Source of the DNA: JASGCP01 sp965263285
GTDB taxonomy: Bacteria > Bacteroidota > Bacteroidia > Chitinophagales > Chitinophagaceae
NCBI GenBank assembly: GCA_965263285.1
Contig: CBDHHD010000016.1
Location: 496,001-560,000, forward strand
DNA: 64,000 nt
Direction: 5' to 3'
Within the stretch, counting starts at the first letter, position 1, and each line of letters starts with the position of its first letter. The position numbers were made by a program, and so were the translations under genes. This document shows positions 35,033 to 45,711 of this stretch, in pieces. Below the pieces are notes generated by a model. That model saw only the letters and a list, made by a program, of their open reading frames with translations, made no database searches and was not told the origin of the DNA.

Positions 35033-38000
35033 ATGTTAAATAAAATTTCCTTAATATTTTTTATATTCTTGTTATCATTTTATTCTACATTATTATGTGC
35101 ACAATATTATTCTAATGATACAACACAAATAAAATCAAATGATACTGTTATTTATCAAACAAGACTACAACCTTCTATTAAGTCAATAAAACAGCAAATA
35201 GAAGAAAATAAAGATAAAGTATTATTTACAGGGAGAGTATTAGACATAGATAAGCAAATCATTCAAGCTGCTGCAATATTTATTAAGGGGACAAGTTATG
35301 GTACTTTTACAAATGATAAAGGCGTTTTTAAATTTGCTATTGCCAATAGAGATAGTGTTGTATTTCCATTTAAAGTAGAAATTACAGCAAGTGGTTACTA
35401 TCAAAAAGAACTAACGATATATAAAGCAGGAGAAGTCTTATCTATAGCATTAAAACCTAAAGATGATATAGGGCAGGAAGTAGTAGTTACGGCATCTAGA
35501 ACAAGAGAGCGACTATTAGAATCGGGCGTTTCTATTGAACAATTAAGTGCTGCAGACATAAAAGCAATTGCTACTCCAAACTATTATCAAGCACTTGCCA
35601 ATTTAACAGGGGTAGATTTAACTACTTCCAGTTTAAACTTTCTCACACTCAGCACAAGAGGATTTAATGGGAGTCCTTACAGATTTAATCAATTTATAGA
35701 TGGGATGGATAATCAAGCACCTGGCTTAAACTTCTCTGCCGGCAATATATTAGGTATTACCCAATTAGATATAGATAACCTTGAATTATTACAAGGAGTT
35801 TCATCAGCTTTATATGGTACAGGAGGAACAAATGGTACGCTTAGGATTACAAGTAAAGATCCTTTTAAATATCAAGGACTAAGTTTTCAAATTAAAGAAG
35901 GTATTAATAATGTAGGTCAGTCTAATCTTAGCAACTTCGTGAATAATTCCCAAACACCTTCTCGTTTAGATGATTGGGAAGTACGATATGGATTAAAAGT
36001 AAATCGTTACTTTGCTTTTAAAGTAGCTGTTGAATATAATGATGGAAGAGATTGGCGTGCACAAAATTATAGTGATTTAAATAGAGGACTTTTATTTAGT
36101 ACACTTAAGCCAGGAGGCACAAGACAAAACGATCCTAATTACGATGGGTTAAATGTATATGGAGATGAAGCAAGCATTAATTTAAATACTTTTGCCCAAA
36201 GAGTACGATTTCAAATTGCTTCTAATCCTCAAAGCTCATATCCTGTACAACTTTTAGATGGTTATTTACAGGGGAATGGTCCAAAAGATTACAATAGTAT
36301 TGTAAGTTTTGTTAGAAATTTACCTACTATTAGTCCTTCACAAGCAAATATTCTTATAGGAACGCTCCCTTTTTTACTTCCTACGAGTCAATCTCCTAAC
36401 AATCCTTTTAGAAATTTATATGGTAATGCAAATGCTAGTAGAACAGGGTACAACGAGGTAGATATAGCTAATTACAATAACAATAGCTTAAAAATAAATG
36501 GAGGCCTTTATTTTCATCTTACCTCTCGCATTGAATTAGCACTAGAAGGATTTTATGGAAGAGGAAATTCAGTTTTAACAGTAACAGATAGATATGTATT
36601 GAAAAACTTTCAAGCGGGACAGTATAAAATAGATTTAAAAGGGAAAAAATGGCATTTCCTTGCTTATACTACACAAGAAAACTCAGGGGATACATACACT
36701 GCTACCGCTACCGCACTAGGTATTAATAATATTTGGAAAGACAACACAACTTGGTTTTCACAATATGTATCTAGATATTTTTATGGTGCTATAGGTCAAT
36801 ATACAGGAGGCACAAGCATTAACAATACAACAGCATTGGATCAATTTGCAAGAAATGGTATTTATAACGGACAAACTGTAACAATTCCAGGATTGCCTGC
36901 TGCCGATGCTGGTAGACTCTTGCCAGGCACACAAGCATATTATAATGCATACAATAGTGTTATTAACACACCTCTTAGCAAAGGAGGTAGTCGTTTTTAT
37001 GATCGTTCTGCTTTATATAGTGCAGAAGGTCAATATAATGTATTGCCCGGCTTAACAGTGGGAGCCAGTTGGAGAATCTATGTATTAAATTCGCAAGGAA
37101 CCGTTTTTTCTGATACAGCGGGTAGAATATTATCTAATGAATATGGAGTTTTTACACAGTTTGAAAGGAAGTTCTTTAATGAGAAATTAAAGGTTTCTTT
37201 AGCAGTTCGCTATGACACAAAAGATAGATTTACAGGACGCGTAACTCCTCGTATTAGCTTTGTATATAATCCACAAGGGGAACATTTTATACGATTCTCT
37301 GTTCAAACAGGCTATAGGTTCCCTTCTAACCAGGATCAATTCTTAAATCTCCCTATTACAAATGGATTCTTAATAGGAGCATTGCCAGGTACTAATTCTT
37401 ATTATCAATTTGATAAATACCCAGCATATACTGCTCAAAGTATTAATAATTTTAGAAATAACTATGCAGTAACAGGCCAAATAGATACTTCTCTGTTGGT
37501 GCCTACTCAACTAGCATCTGTTCAACCCGAGCAAGTTATTTCATTTGAATTGGGCTATCGTAGTACTTTTTTTAAGAAAATATATATAGATGCTTATGTT
37601 TATACAAGTACCTATACTAATTTTATTGGTCAGCAAGCATTTGGACGGGCACAAGATTATACTAACTATAGTGGTTTTGGCGGAGTAGCGTTATCTAAAT
37701 ACGAATTATTAAATCCTTATTCTACTACTAATTATGTATATGCGGCAAATAGTAGTACCCCTATCCGCTCTTTTGGATGGGGTATTAGTGCAGATTATAA
37801 GTTTTTCACAACATATAAAGCTAGTATTAACCTATCTGGCGATCAGTTGTATAATGTTCCCACAGGATTTTTAACTTATTTTAACACACCTAAGTTTCGT
37901 TTTAATACCTCCCTTAGCAATCCTTATGTTTGGAAGAATTTTGGTTTTAGCGCTACTTATCGATGGCAAGATGTGATTTATTGGGAAAGCGTTTTTGGAA

Positions 38001-38179
38001 CAGGGACTGTTAATGCTTATGGTACATTAGATGGATATATAAGCTATGCACTTAGACATATCAAAAGCTCTATTCGTATAGGAGGTAGTAACTTAGTAAA
38101 TAACTACTATATACCAGCATTTGGGAACCCAGGCGTAGGGGCTATTTACTATGTTAGCTTTGGATATAATGTGCTTTAA
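35033..38179 (+). CDS. TonB-dependent outer-membrane receptor with carboxypeptidase-regulatory-like N-terminus
   Basis: 1048 residues with a signal peptide (LIFFIFLLSFYSTLLCAQ). Residues about 60-140 (FTGRVLDIDKQIIQAAAIFIKGTSYGTFTNDKG) form the CarboxypepD-regulatory-like domain. The plug domain contains VVVTASRTRERLLESGVSI and LYGTGGTNGTLRI, followed by a long beta-barrel ending in an aromatic SFGYNVL. It imports a ligand using TonB energy. There is no SusD-like partner next door, so a polysaccharide utilisation role is not supported; the substrate is unknown. The LRR lipoprotein gene follows by 30 bp and may be cotranscribed. Confidence 0.92.
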   Translation: MLNKISLIFFIFLLSFYSTLLCAQYYSNDTTQIKSNDTVIYQTRLQPSIKSIKQQIEENKDKVLFTGRVLDIDKQIIQAAAIFIKGTSYGTFTNDKGVFKFAIANRDSVVFPFKVEITASGYYQKELTIYKAGEVLSIALKPKDDIGQEVVVTASRTRERLLESGVSIEQLSAADIKAIATPNYYQALANLTGVDLTTSSLNFLTLSTRGFNGSPYRFNQFIDGMDNQAPGLNFSAGNILGITQLDIDNLELLQGVSSALYGTGGTNGTLRITSKDPFKYQGLSFQIKEGINNVGQSNLSNFVNNSQTPSRLDDWEVRYGLKVNRYFAFKVAVEYNDGRDWRAQNYSDLNRGLLFSTLKPGGTRQNDPNYDGLNVYGDEASINLNTFAQRVRFQIASNPQSSYPVQLLDGYLQGNGPKDYNSIVSFVRNLPTISPSQANILIGTLPFLLPTSQSPNNPFRNLYGNANASRTGYNEVDIANYNNNSLKINGGLYFHLTSRIELALEGFYGRGNSVLTVTDRYVLKNFQAGQYKIDLKGKKWHFLAYTTQENSGDTYTATATALGINNIWKDNTTWFSQYVSRYFYGAIGQYTGGTSINNTTALDQFARNGIYNGQTVTIPGLPAADAGRLLPGTQAYYNAYNSVINTPLSKGGSRFYDRSALYSAEGQYNVLPGLTVGASWRIYVLNSQGTVFSDTAGRILSNEYGVFTQFERKFFNEKLKVSLAVRYDTKDRFTGRVTPRISFVYNPQGEHFIRFSVQTGYRFPSNQDQFLNLPITNGFLIGALPGTNSYYQFDKYPAYTAQSINNFRNNYAVTGQIDTSLLVPTQLASVQPEQVISFELGYRSTFFKKIYIDAYVYTSTYTNFIGQQAFGRAQDYTNYSGFGGVALSKYELLNPYSTTNYVYAANSSTPIRSFGWGISADYKFFTTYKASINLSGDQLYNVPTGFLTYFNTPKFRFNTSLSNPYVWKNFGFSATYRWQDVIYWESVFGTGTVNAYGTLDGYISYALRHIKSSIRIGGSNLVNNYYIPAFGNPGVGAIYYVSFGYNVL

Positions 38180-38209
38180 TTTATTTATTACATCATATAT
38201 TTATGTTTT

Positions 38210-39529
38210 ATGATAAAACCTATATACCTTTTGTTATTTTTTTTTGGCTGTATAGTATTGACGATAGGGTGTACCAAAACACCAGTTACAAGTAATAACA
38301 ATAATTACTATATTCCTGTTGCAAGCCAAGATTCTATTGGTTTGGTAAGTTTGTTTAATAGTACCAATGGCAACAATTGGAAAAGTAGATTTAATTGGCT
38401 AAATGGTCCTGTATCTACTTGGGGTGGTGTTACAATTACTAATGGAAGAGTAACTGATATTGTATTGGCAAATAATAATTTAGTAGGTCCCATTTCTCCT
38501 ACTTTTATTGATAGCTTAACAGGTTTGATTTCTCTTAATTTAAGTTATAATCTACTTACAGGCAATCTACCTACTTTTACTACCAAAAATTCTAGCTTGC
38601 AACAACTAATACTACAAGGAAATAACTTTAGCGGACAAATACCTGTGAGTATTGCAAACCTATACAATTTATTATATTTGAATTTTAATAACAATCAGCT
38701 ATCCGATACCATTCCCAATGCAATTAGTGCCCTTACTTCTCTACAATCTTTGTCGCTATCAAACAATAAATTAATAGGGCCTATTCCAAAAGGATTATAT
38801 TCATTAACAAAAAATTTAGCCACCTTGGATCTTAGCAATAATAATATAAAAGATACTATTAATCCACTCATACAAGGTATGAACCTTACAAGCATCAAGT
38901 TAAATAATAATCAATTGTATGGTAGCATAGCTAATGTAATCAATGAGATAGTTTTAATGCCTATGTTTAATAAAAACTCCATCTATCCTTTTAGTTATTT
39001 AAATTTAAGTTATAATCAATTTTCTGATACATTGCCTATCTCATTTGGACAATTGGGGCAACAAATTCCCGTAACCGGTGGTGTTAATTATGTTGGTATT
39101 GGATATTTAAATCTTAGTAACAATAATATAATAGGCACTATCCCAAATTCCGTAGGTGGCATGCAAGAATTACTGTATCTTGATTTAAGTTTTAATCAAC
39201 TAACGGGCAATATACCTGATCAACTATGGGGGATAGGAAGTGGTTATACCTCTTTCCCTTTGCTTAATCAAATTTATTTGAATAACAATAAGCTAACAGG
39301 CAGTTTATCATCTGCTATTATTAATTTATCATATACCTCTTATTTGTATTTAAATAATAACCAACTAACAGGCACAATTCCTTCGGCTATTATGAGTATT
39401 GGTTCTCAAATACAAGGGGGGGGAGGATTATATCAAGGAGACTTTTCTGGTAATACTTGGGACATACCCAATACTAATCCTGCTGTTTTAAGCTATTTAC
39501 AAAATAGGGGTATTCCTTATAGTAATTAA
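38210..39529 (+). CDS. Leucine-rich-repeat lipoprotein
   Basis: 439 residues. The N-terminus IKPIYLLLFFFGCIVLTIGC has a lipobox-like end with Cys near residue 21, so it is probably lipid-anchored. A segment DSIGLVSLFNSTNGNNWKSRFNWLN resembles the N-terminal cap of plant-type LRR proteins. More than ten repeats of the form LxxLxLSNNxLxGxIP follow. It probably mediates contact with other proteins or surfaces at the cell exterior. Unlike the 23-residue SDS22-like repeats of the pseudogene at 12.7 kb, these are plant-type repeats. It lies 30 bp after the TonB receptor. Confidence 0.85.
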   Translation: MIKPIYLLLFFFGCIVLTIGCTKTPVTSNNNNYYIPVASQDSIGLVSLFNSTNGNNWKSRFNWLNGPVSTWGGVTITNGRVTDIVLANNNLVGPISPTFIDSLTGLISLNLSYNLLTGNLPTFTTKNSSLQQLILQGNNFSGQIPVSIANLYNLLYLNFNNNQLSDTIPNAISALTSLQSLSLSNNKLIGPIPKGLYSLTKNLATLDLSNNNIKDTINPLIQGMNLTSIKLNNNQLYGSIANVINEIVLMPMFNKNSIYPFSYLNLSYNQFSDTLPISFGQLGQQIPVTGGVNYVGIGYLNLSNNNIIGTIPNSVGGMQELLYLDLSFNQLTGNIPDQLWGIGSGYTSFPLLNQIYLNNNKLTGSLSSAIINLSYTSYLYLNNNQLTGTIPSAIMSIGSQIQGGGGLYQGDFSGNTWDIPNTNPAVLSYLQNRGIPYSN

Positions 39530-39807
39530 TTCTTTGGCGTTAAGTGACTTACCTTAAAGTAGTATAAATTTAAAAAAATAATAAACAGTTAATTAAGGTT
39601 GCTCTCGGACAAACAAGCTATAAAACAAAGTGCGAGTAACATCCAAATAGATACAAAATATTTTGCATCCCACAGTATTGTTGCCATTGGCATATCTATA
39701 TTTTACCAACTGTCATTTTTTGTCAAATATTTCATTTTTTGTCAATGTGGTAATAGAATAGATGTAAAAGTATATGTTAATTAATTTATTTATAAAATTT
39801 ATATTAT

Positions 39808-41757
39808 ATGGAAAAAGGTCAAATTAGGGTACAAACAGAAAATATATTTCCCATTATTAAGAAGTTTTTATATAGCGATCATGAAATTTTTATTAGAGAG
39901 CTTGTAAGCAATGCCGTAGATGCTACTCAGAAGTTAAAAACACTTTTTTCAAATGGCGAAGCAAAAGGAGAATTGGGGAATGCAAAGATTGATATAATAT
40001 TAGATAGTAAGAATAAAACAATTACCATTATTGATATGGGGGTGGGGATGACAAAAGAAGAAGTAGATAAATATATTAATCAAGTTGCATTTAGCGGTGC
40101 GGAAGAATTTGTTAATAAATACAAAGATGTAAATATTATTGGCCATTTTGGATTGGGTTTTTATAGCTCTTTTATGGTAGCAAAGAAGGTAGAAATATAT
40201 TCTCAAAGTTACCAATTAGATGCGCCTAGCGTATATTGGAACTGTGATGGGAATCCTGAATTTGAACTAATTGAAACAGATAAGCAAGCAAGAGGCACTA
40301 AGATTATTCTTCATGTTAATGATGACAGTACAGAATTCTTAGATCAGTGGAAGATACAAGATATGTTAAAAAAGTTTTGTCGATTCTTACCTATTCCTAT
40401 CTATTTTACAAATATAGAAGAACCTAAAGAAAAAAAAGAAGCTGAAGAAATAGGCAAAGAAGATGCTGAAGAAATTAAAGAAACAGCTGAGGAAATCAAA
40501 GAAACAACTGAGGAACCTAAAAAAGAGCCTAAACCTATTAATGATACAAACCCTATTTGGATGCGTAAGCCTGTAGATCTCACCAAAGATGACTATGAGG
40601 CATTTTATAAAGAAATGTACCCATTAGCAGAAGTACCCTTATTTTGGATACATTTGAATGTAGACTATCCATTTAATCTTACAGGTGTTCTTTATTTTCC
40701 TAAAGTAAAAGAAAGAGGAGAACTAAAGCAAGATAAGATTCAACTATATTGTAATCAAGTGTTTGTTACAGATGAAGTAAAAAATATTGTACCAGAATTT
40801 CTTACTTTGTTACATGGTGTTATTGATAGTCCTGATATTCCATTAAATGTAAGTAGAAGCTATCTACAAGGGGACCCCAATGTAAAAAAAATCAATACTT
40901 ATATTACTAAAAAAGTAGCAGATAAATTGGAAGAAATTTTCAAAAACGATCGAAAAGAATTAGAAAACAAATGGGAGAGTCTTAATTTATTTGTGCGATT
41001 TGGAATGATGACAGAAGATAAATTTTTCGATAAAGCACAACATTTTTGTTTGTTCCCTGCTTGCACAGATGAGAAGTTATATACATTTGATGAATACCGC
41101 ATGAGTGCAGAAACATTGCAAAAAAACAAAGAAGAAAAATTAGTTGTTTTATATACCAATGACCCTATACAACAAGATGCATTTATTAGCCAATGTAAAG
41201 AAAAAAATTATATTGTGCTAAAAATGGATGGAATTTTTGATGCAGCATTTATTAATAGGCTTGAATCAAAAATAGATAAGATAACATTTAAGCGGGTAGA
41301 CGCAGATATTATTGATCATTTAATTAATTTGCCTGAAAATAAAGATTCTGTACTTACAAAAGAAGAAACAGAGCAATTGAAAAAGATATTTGAAATAAAT
41401 TATGTACCTAACTTACGCGTAAATGTAGAAGTAAAAGGTTTAGATATTAGCGCTACTCCTATTACAGCTATTCGTCCTGAGTTCTCTAGAAGAATGAAAG
41501 ATATGCATAAGAGTGGAATGGGTGGAATGTATAGTATGTTTGGTAGCATGGGAGATGAAGTAAATATTATATTAAATGGAAATCATCCCATCTTTCAATC
41601 TTTATTAAAAGAGCAAGATCAAGAAAAAAGAAGCACACAAGTGCGAACACTTACTGACCTTGCATTACTTTCTCAAGGATTATTAACAGGAAACGCACTT
41701 ACCCAGTTTATTAATCGTTCTGTGTCTATTTTGCAAGACAATGTAGTTCCTGCTTAA
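39808..41757 (+). CDS. htpG: Molecular chaperone HtpG (Hsp90 family)
   Basis: 649 residues. ATP-binding motifs are IRELVSNAVDATQKL, IDMGVGMTKEEV and IGHFGLGFYSSFMVA in the N-terminal domain. The middle domain has the NVSRSYLQGD segment, and the C-terminal dimerisation domain ends with QDNVVPA. Between the first two domains is a 35-residue acidic/Lys linker built of repeats of EEIKETAEE-type units, longer than in most bacterial HtpG and reminiscent of eukaryotic Hsp90 linkers. It assists folding of client proteins under stress. The gene stands alone. The 278 bp upstream of the start have no identifiable gene. Confidence 0.95.
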   Translation: MEKGQIRVQTENIFPIIKKFLYSDHEIFIRELVSNAVDATQKLKTLFSNGEAKGELGNAKIDIILDSKNKTITIIDMGVGMTKEEVDKYINQVAFSGAEEFVNKYKDVNIIGHFGLGFYSSFMVAKKVEIYSQSYQLDAPSVYWNCDGNPEFELIETDKQARGTKIILHVNDDSTEFLDQWKIQDMLKKFCRFLPIPIYFTNIEEPKEKKEAEEIGKEDAEEIKETAEEIKETTEEPKKEPKPINDTNPIWMRKPVDLTKDDYEAFYKEMYPLAEVPLFWIHLNVDYPFNLTGVLYFPKVKERGELKQDKIQLYCNQVFVTDEVKNIVPEFLTLLHGVIDSPDIPLNVSRSYLQGDPNVKKINTYITKKVADKLEEIFKNDRKELENKWESLNLFVRFGMMTEDKFFDKAQHFCLFPACTDEKLYTFDEYRMSAETLQKNKEEKLVVLYTNDPIQQDAFISQCKEKNYIVLKMDGIFDAAFINRLESKIDKITFKRVDADIIDHLINLPENKDSVLTKEETEQLKKIFEINYVPNLRVNVEVKGLDISATPITAIRPEFSRRMKDMHKSGMGGMYSMFGSMGDEVNIILNGNHPIFQSLLKEQDQEKRSTQVRTLTDLALLSQGLLTGNALTQFINRSVSILQDNVVPA

Positions 41758-41788
41758 TAAAAAAGGCATCAAATTAATTTATTAAGCA
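41751..41788 (+). terminator. Inverted repeat at the htpG stop codon
   Basis: TGCTTAATAAA pairs with TTTATTAAGCA, 16 bp apart, covering the last codon and stop of htpG. It is AT-rich and lacks a strong GC stem, so termination is a guess from position. Confidence 0.3.
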
Positions 41789-41807
41789 ACTAATCTAATC
41801 ATGGGCG

Positions 41808-42205
41808 AACACAATAGATTTAGTTGAGTGTATTAATTGTTGAAATAAGTATAAACATGACAATAACAGAAGAAAGAGTTTCATTACAACTCCCCTCCAA
41901 TTAAAGAATGATACGAAACAAGCAATGGGGATACCAACGAAAATGAGGGGGTAAATTTTTGTATATCACTCGTTATAATGAGTATATATGATACTTACAT
42001 TAAAAGTAAAGTGCTATATATAAAGTCATCATAAGAATTCATATACATAAGCTTTCACCCCAAATTTTCTCTGGTCGATGCTGTGCCTTGTTTTGTAATG
42101 ATCTTTATCTGAGATCAGCACTCGTCAGATACTTCTTCTTATTACTATGTTTTATATTTATTCAGATAATAAATGTCCACAACTCCTCAAAAAAATATTT
42201 AGCTG
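41808..42205. repeat. Degraded fold-back repeat, copy 7
   Basis: The arms are recognisable but heavily diverged: ATAAACATGACAATAACAGA…, a centre near TCATCATAAGAATTCATATA, GTTTTGTAATGATCTTTATC, and an end ACTCCTCAAAAAAATATTTAG. Both halves look like the same (right-hand) arm. It is older than the other copies judging from divergence. No gene lies between htpG and the Gly-rich protein gene. Confidence 0.65.
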
Positions 42206-42218
42206 ATTTCTTATTTTG

Positions 42219-42580
42219 TAACTACTCAGATAGGTCAATAGATTTATTGGAGAATATTGGTTATTGAAATAAGTATAAGCATGGAAATAATAGAATAGGT
42301 ATTATCTAATGAGGACTACCCTCAGATAAATAGAGTTACAAAACAAGGCGAGTAAAGCGACCATCGAGAATGTGGAGGCACAAGTTTATATATGAACGTA
42401 TGGTGAACATAAAGCATTTACATAAAAGATACCTATGGATAAACTCATCATAACGATTCATACCTAACCGCCACCCCTATCATTCTCGATAGCGTAGCGA
42501 GCCGTAGTTTTTCTTTTGTATCAAGACAAAAGAAAAAAAGGATATAAAAAATAAATGATGAACCTATACCTGAGTAGTTA
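42219..42580 (-). repeat. Fold-back repeat, copy 8, variant with TAACTACTCAG ends
   Basis: The body matches the family in reverse orientation (ACTACCCTCAGATAAATAGAG…, GATAAACTCATCATAACG…, CGTAGCGAGCCGTAG), but the termini are TAACTACTCAG…CTGAGTAGTTA rather than GGCTACATC. This variant end also occurs at 45.5, 57.5 and 59.6-60.0 kb. The region from 42581 to 42748 holds nothing recognisable. Confidence 0.75.
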
Positions 42581-42748
42581 CCTTATTTTATCGTTACAAT
42601 TATTCAACAAGGTGCAAACTATATTTGGCAATACAAAAGCTATAAATATTACTTATTATACAAAACGAATTGTAAATAATCAAATAACTTAATTATCAAG
42701 CATTTGAAAAATGTCATTTACCAAGTATAATCCATAAATATTTACCCC

Positions 42749-43198
42749 CTACCTTCTAATAGCTCCTCTAACTACACCTCCACCACCTCTATATCCTCCA
42801 CCACCTCCATAAGAACCGCGGAAACCTCCACCTCCTCTATATATTGGCGCTACATATCCTGGATGATAATAACCTCCACCACCCCATCTACCCCATCCAC
42901 CACGGCCCCATCCACCACGACCCCAGCCACCTCTCCAACCCCAACCGCCCCAGTAACCAATAGGTCTATATCCCCAAAAACCAGCATTATATCCCCAAAA
43001 AGTATTCCATCCTAAATAACCAGGTGCCCAGCCACCCCAAAAACCAGTAGTCCCCCACCAACCAGGACCAACCCACACATTAGTAGGGCCAAAGCCAAAA
43101 CCAACTCCTGCGCCAATCCAAATGCCAGCATGACTTTTATTTTCAAACACCATCGTACTTGCAAGCGTAAGTAAAACTATAAGTATGATTTTTTTCAT
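42749..43198 (-). CDS. Secreted Gly/Trp/Arg-rich low-complexity protein
   Basis: 149 residues with a signal peptide (KKIILIVLLTLASTMVFENKSHA). The mature part is dominated by Gly, Trp, Tyr and Arg, with repeats such as GWGRGGWGRGGWGRWGGGG and GYRGGGGVVRGAIRR. Similar small Gly-rich exported proteins are common in Bacteroidota and have no assigned function. A surface or matrix role is a guess. The gene is followed by degraded repeats and stands alone. Confidence 0.65.
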   Translation of the reverse strand: MKKIILIVLLTLASTMVFENKSHAGIWIGAGVGFGFGPTNVWVGPGWWGTTGFWGGWAPGYLGWNTFWGYNAGFWGYRPIGYWGGWGWRGGWGRGGWGRGGWGRWGGGGYYHPGYVAPIYRGGGGFRGSYGGGGGYRGGGGVVRGAIRR

Positions 43199-43303
43199 TT
43201 GATTTAATTTTTATAATTCTAAAAAAATTCATTATATACAAATTTATTACATAAAACAATAGCTACCAAAAAAATATTTTTATACCTCATTTATATTATA
43301 ATC

Positions 43304-43746
43304 GGCTACATCTTTTTTGGCTACATCTTTTTTTAAGGTACTGGAATATTTATATTTTTGAAACTACTCATAATATAATTTAGTATTCGTTTTTTATATC
43401 TTTTTCTTTCTTTTGTCTTGATACAAAAGAAAGAAAAAATCAAGCCTGCAGATAAAGAGCTACAAAACTACGGCTCGCTACGCTAGCAAGAATGAATGGG
43501 AGGCGGTTAGGTACGAATCGTTATGATGAGCTTATCCATAGTGATCTTTTATGTACATACTTTATTCTCATCATAACGATTCATATATAAAAATTTCCAC
43601 CTCCACATTCTCGCTGGTCGCTTCGCTCACCTCGTTTTGTAACGCTCTTTATCTGAGGGCAGTCCTCATCAGATATTTCCTATTATTTCCATGTTTATAT
43701 TTATTTAATAATCCATGCTACCAACACCTCAAAAAAAGATGTAGCC
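43304..43746 (+). repeat. Fold-back MITE-like repeat, copy 9
   Basis: This is nearly complete. The left terminus is doubled (GGCTACATCTTTTTT at 43304 and again at 43319), the left inner end reads AAGGTACTGG, and the right terminus is CAACACCTC-A7-GATGTAGCC. All internal arms are present. It lies between the Gly-rich protein start and the radA end. Confidence 0.9.
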
Positions 43747-43783
43747 TAAAAAACGAAAAAAACATAATGTCTAAGTAGTTACA

Positions 43784-45151
43784 TTAAAATATATATTTAG
43801 GTAATTGCTCAATTGTATTAATAGGACTAAGCATAACAGAAGAAAACTGAGATGGATTTATTATTTTATGGTATTTACTAAAAATTATATTTTTAAATCC
43901 TAATTTTTGTGCTTCTGCAATTCTTTGTTCTATTCTATTTACCACACGAATTTCTCCGCTTAACCCAATTTCCCCTGCAAAACAAACATCTGTAGCAATG
44001 GGCTTATCATAATAAGCCGATAACAATGAAGCAACAATAGACAAGTCTACTGCAGGATCTTCTACTTTTATTCCTCCTGCAATGTTTAGAAACACATCTT
44101 TAGTACCAAAAAGGAAACCACCTTTTTTTTCTAATACAGCTAATAACAATTGCAATCTCCGCAAATCAAAACCATGTACTGTTCTTTGAGGTGTTCCATA
44201 TACACTTTGGGTAACTAATGATTGTACTTCTATTAAAAGAGGTCGCAATCCTTCTAATATAGTAGCAATAGCACTACCACTCATGGCTTCATCTTTTTGA
44301 CTAATTAATAGCTCTGAAGGATTATTTACTTGACGCATTCCTTGCGCATGCATTTCATAAATTCCTAATTCTGCTGTGCTTCCAAATCTATTTTTTACAG
44401 TTCGAAGAATACGATAAGCATAATGATGATCTCCTTCAAACTGAAGTACGGTATCTACAATATGCTCTAAGATTTTGGGTCCTGCAATAGTGCCATCTTT
44501 CGTAATATGTCCTACTAATATAACGGGAGTATTAGTTTCTTTTGCAAAACGCTGTAGTTGGCTGGTGCACTCTCTTACTTGTGATATACTACCTGAACTA
44601 GCTTCAATTACATCAGTGCGTAGTGTTTGAATAGAATCTATAATAACTATTTGAGGAGTTATCTTTTTTATTTCTTGAAAAATCAATGGTAATTCTGTTT
44701 CGGCAAAAAGATAAAAAGACGCATTAGCAATACCTACTCGTTGCGCACGCATTCCTATTTGTTGTACACTTTCTTCTCCGCTTACATATAGTACTTTTAT
44801 TTGTTGCAATTGTAAAGCTTGTTGAAGGAGTAGCGTGCTTTTGCCAATACCAGGTTCACCCGCTATTAGAACAATACTACCTAACACTAATCCTCCCCCT
44901 AATACGCGATTAAATTCTATATCTTGCATATCCATTCTTTTTTCTATCTCAATAGTAATATCTTCTAAACGAATAGCTTGTTGTTGCTTAGTAGGGTGTT
45001 CACTTGATTGCCAAGTTTCTTTTTTTTCTTTATGAATGACTTCTTCTACAAAAGCATTCCATTGATCACAAGCAGGGCATTTCCCCAACCATTTAGCACT
45101 TTCATATCCACAATGAGTACAAAAAAAAGCAGTTTTTATTTTATTTATCAT
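43784..45151 (-). CDS. radA: DNA repair protein RadA
   Basis: 455 residues. An N-terminal zinc finger (CTHCGYESAKWLGKCPAC), Walker A in AGEPGIGKSTLLLQQ, the RadA-specific KNRFG motif in TVKNRFGSTAELGIYEM, and a C-terminal Lon-like domain with VEDPAVDLSIVASLLSAY are all present. It acts in branch migration during recombinational repair. It is complete, with standard length for the family. Confidence 0.95.
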   Translation of the reverse strand: MINKIKTAFFCTHCGYESAKWLGKCPACDQWNAFVEEVIHKEKKETWQSSEHPTKQQQAIRLEDITIEIEKRMDMQDIEFNRVLGGGLVLGSIVLIAGEPGIGKSTLLLQQALQLQQIKVLYVSGEESVQQIGMRAQRVGIANASFYLFAETELPLIFQEIKKITPQIVIIDSIQTLRTDVIEASSGSISQVRECTSQLQRFAKETNTPVILVGHITKDGTIAGPKILEHIVDTVLQFEGDHHYAYRILRTVKNRFGSTAELGIYEMHAQGMRQVNNPSELLISQKDEAMSGSAIATILEGLRPLLIEVQSLVTQSVYGTPQRTVHGFDLRRLQLLLAVLEKKGGFLFGTKDVFLNIAGGIKVEDPAVDLSIVASLLSAYYDKPIATDVCFAGEIGLSGEIRVVNRIEQRIAEAQKLGFKNIIFSKYHKIINPSQFSSVMLSPINTIEQLPKYIF

Positions 45152-45235
45152 AATAATGTAAAAATAAAATAAATTATAAGTTTTATAAATATTTTTTTGT
45201 AACTACTCATGTATAGGTTAATATTTTATTTTTTC

Positions 45236-45535
45236 GGCATAACTAAATTTAGTGTGAGGAAAAATTTAGTTTACTAAAAGGCTACATCTTTTTTTGAGGT
45301 GCTGGGGGGATATTTATGTTTTTGTAATTGCTCATATATAGGTTCATCATTTATTTTTATATCCTTTTCTTTCTTTTGTCTTGATACAAAAGAAAGAAAC
45401 AAAGAAAAAATAAAGCCCTCACCAAATAATCCCTATTATTTCAATGTTTATACTTATTTCAATAAACAATATTTTTTATGGTCTCATTTTCTAATTTTCT
45501 AATAAATCTATTGACCTACCTGAGTAGTTATTTTT
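45236..45535 (+). repeat. Truncated composite repeat, copy 10
   Basis: This starts with the outer terminus GGCATAACTAAATTTAGTG… (45236-45259), the 20-bp spacer, then the fold-back left end GGCTACATC-T7-GAGGTGCTGG at 45280. The body is kept to the TACAAAAGAAAG hairpin. It then jumps to CTCACCAAATAATCCCTATT and ends in the variant terminus CTACCTGAGTAGTTA. The central arms are deleted. The interval 45152-45711 has no gene. Confidence 0.8.
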
Positions 45536-45560
45536 TTATTAAAAAATAACTACTCAGGTA
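45517..45560. terminator. Perfect long inverted repeat
   Basis: TACCTGAGTAGTTATTTTTT pairs with AAAAAATAACTACTCAGGTA around a short ATT-containing loop. It looks like two variant repeat ends abutting head to head. Transcripts through it would form a stable hairpin, so it may terminate transcription before the TM2 gene. Confidence 0.4.
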
Positions 45561-45711
45561 CATGTTAATATTTATCATATTCATATGTCTGAGCAAACAG
45601 AAAAGATATAACCATATAAAATTATTTTTGTAAATATCTGTTTTATTTTTTACTTTTATATAGTTTATTATACTAATTTTGTATACTATTTTTAATTTAT
45701 AGAACTTTATT

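Noticed and set aside
39599..39784. 61-codon ORF between the LRR lipoprotein and htpG
   Set aside because: No start context, no recognisable domain and irregular composition; treated as intergenic.
43551..43778. 75-codon ORF beginning MYILYSHHND
   Set aside because: It lies wholly within repeat copy 9 and matches a frame of copy 2; not conserved as a frame in the remaining copies.
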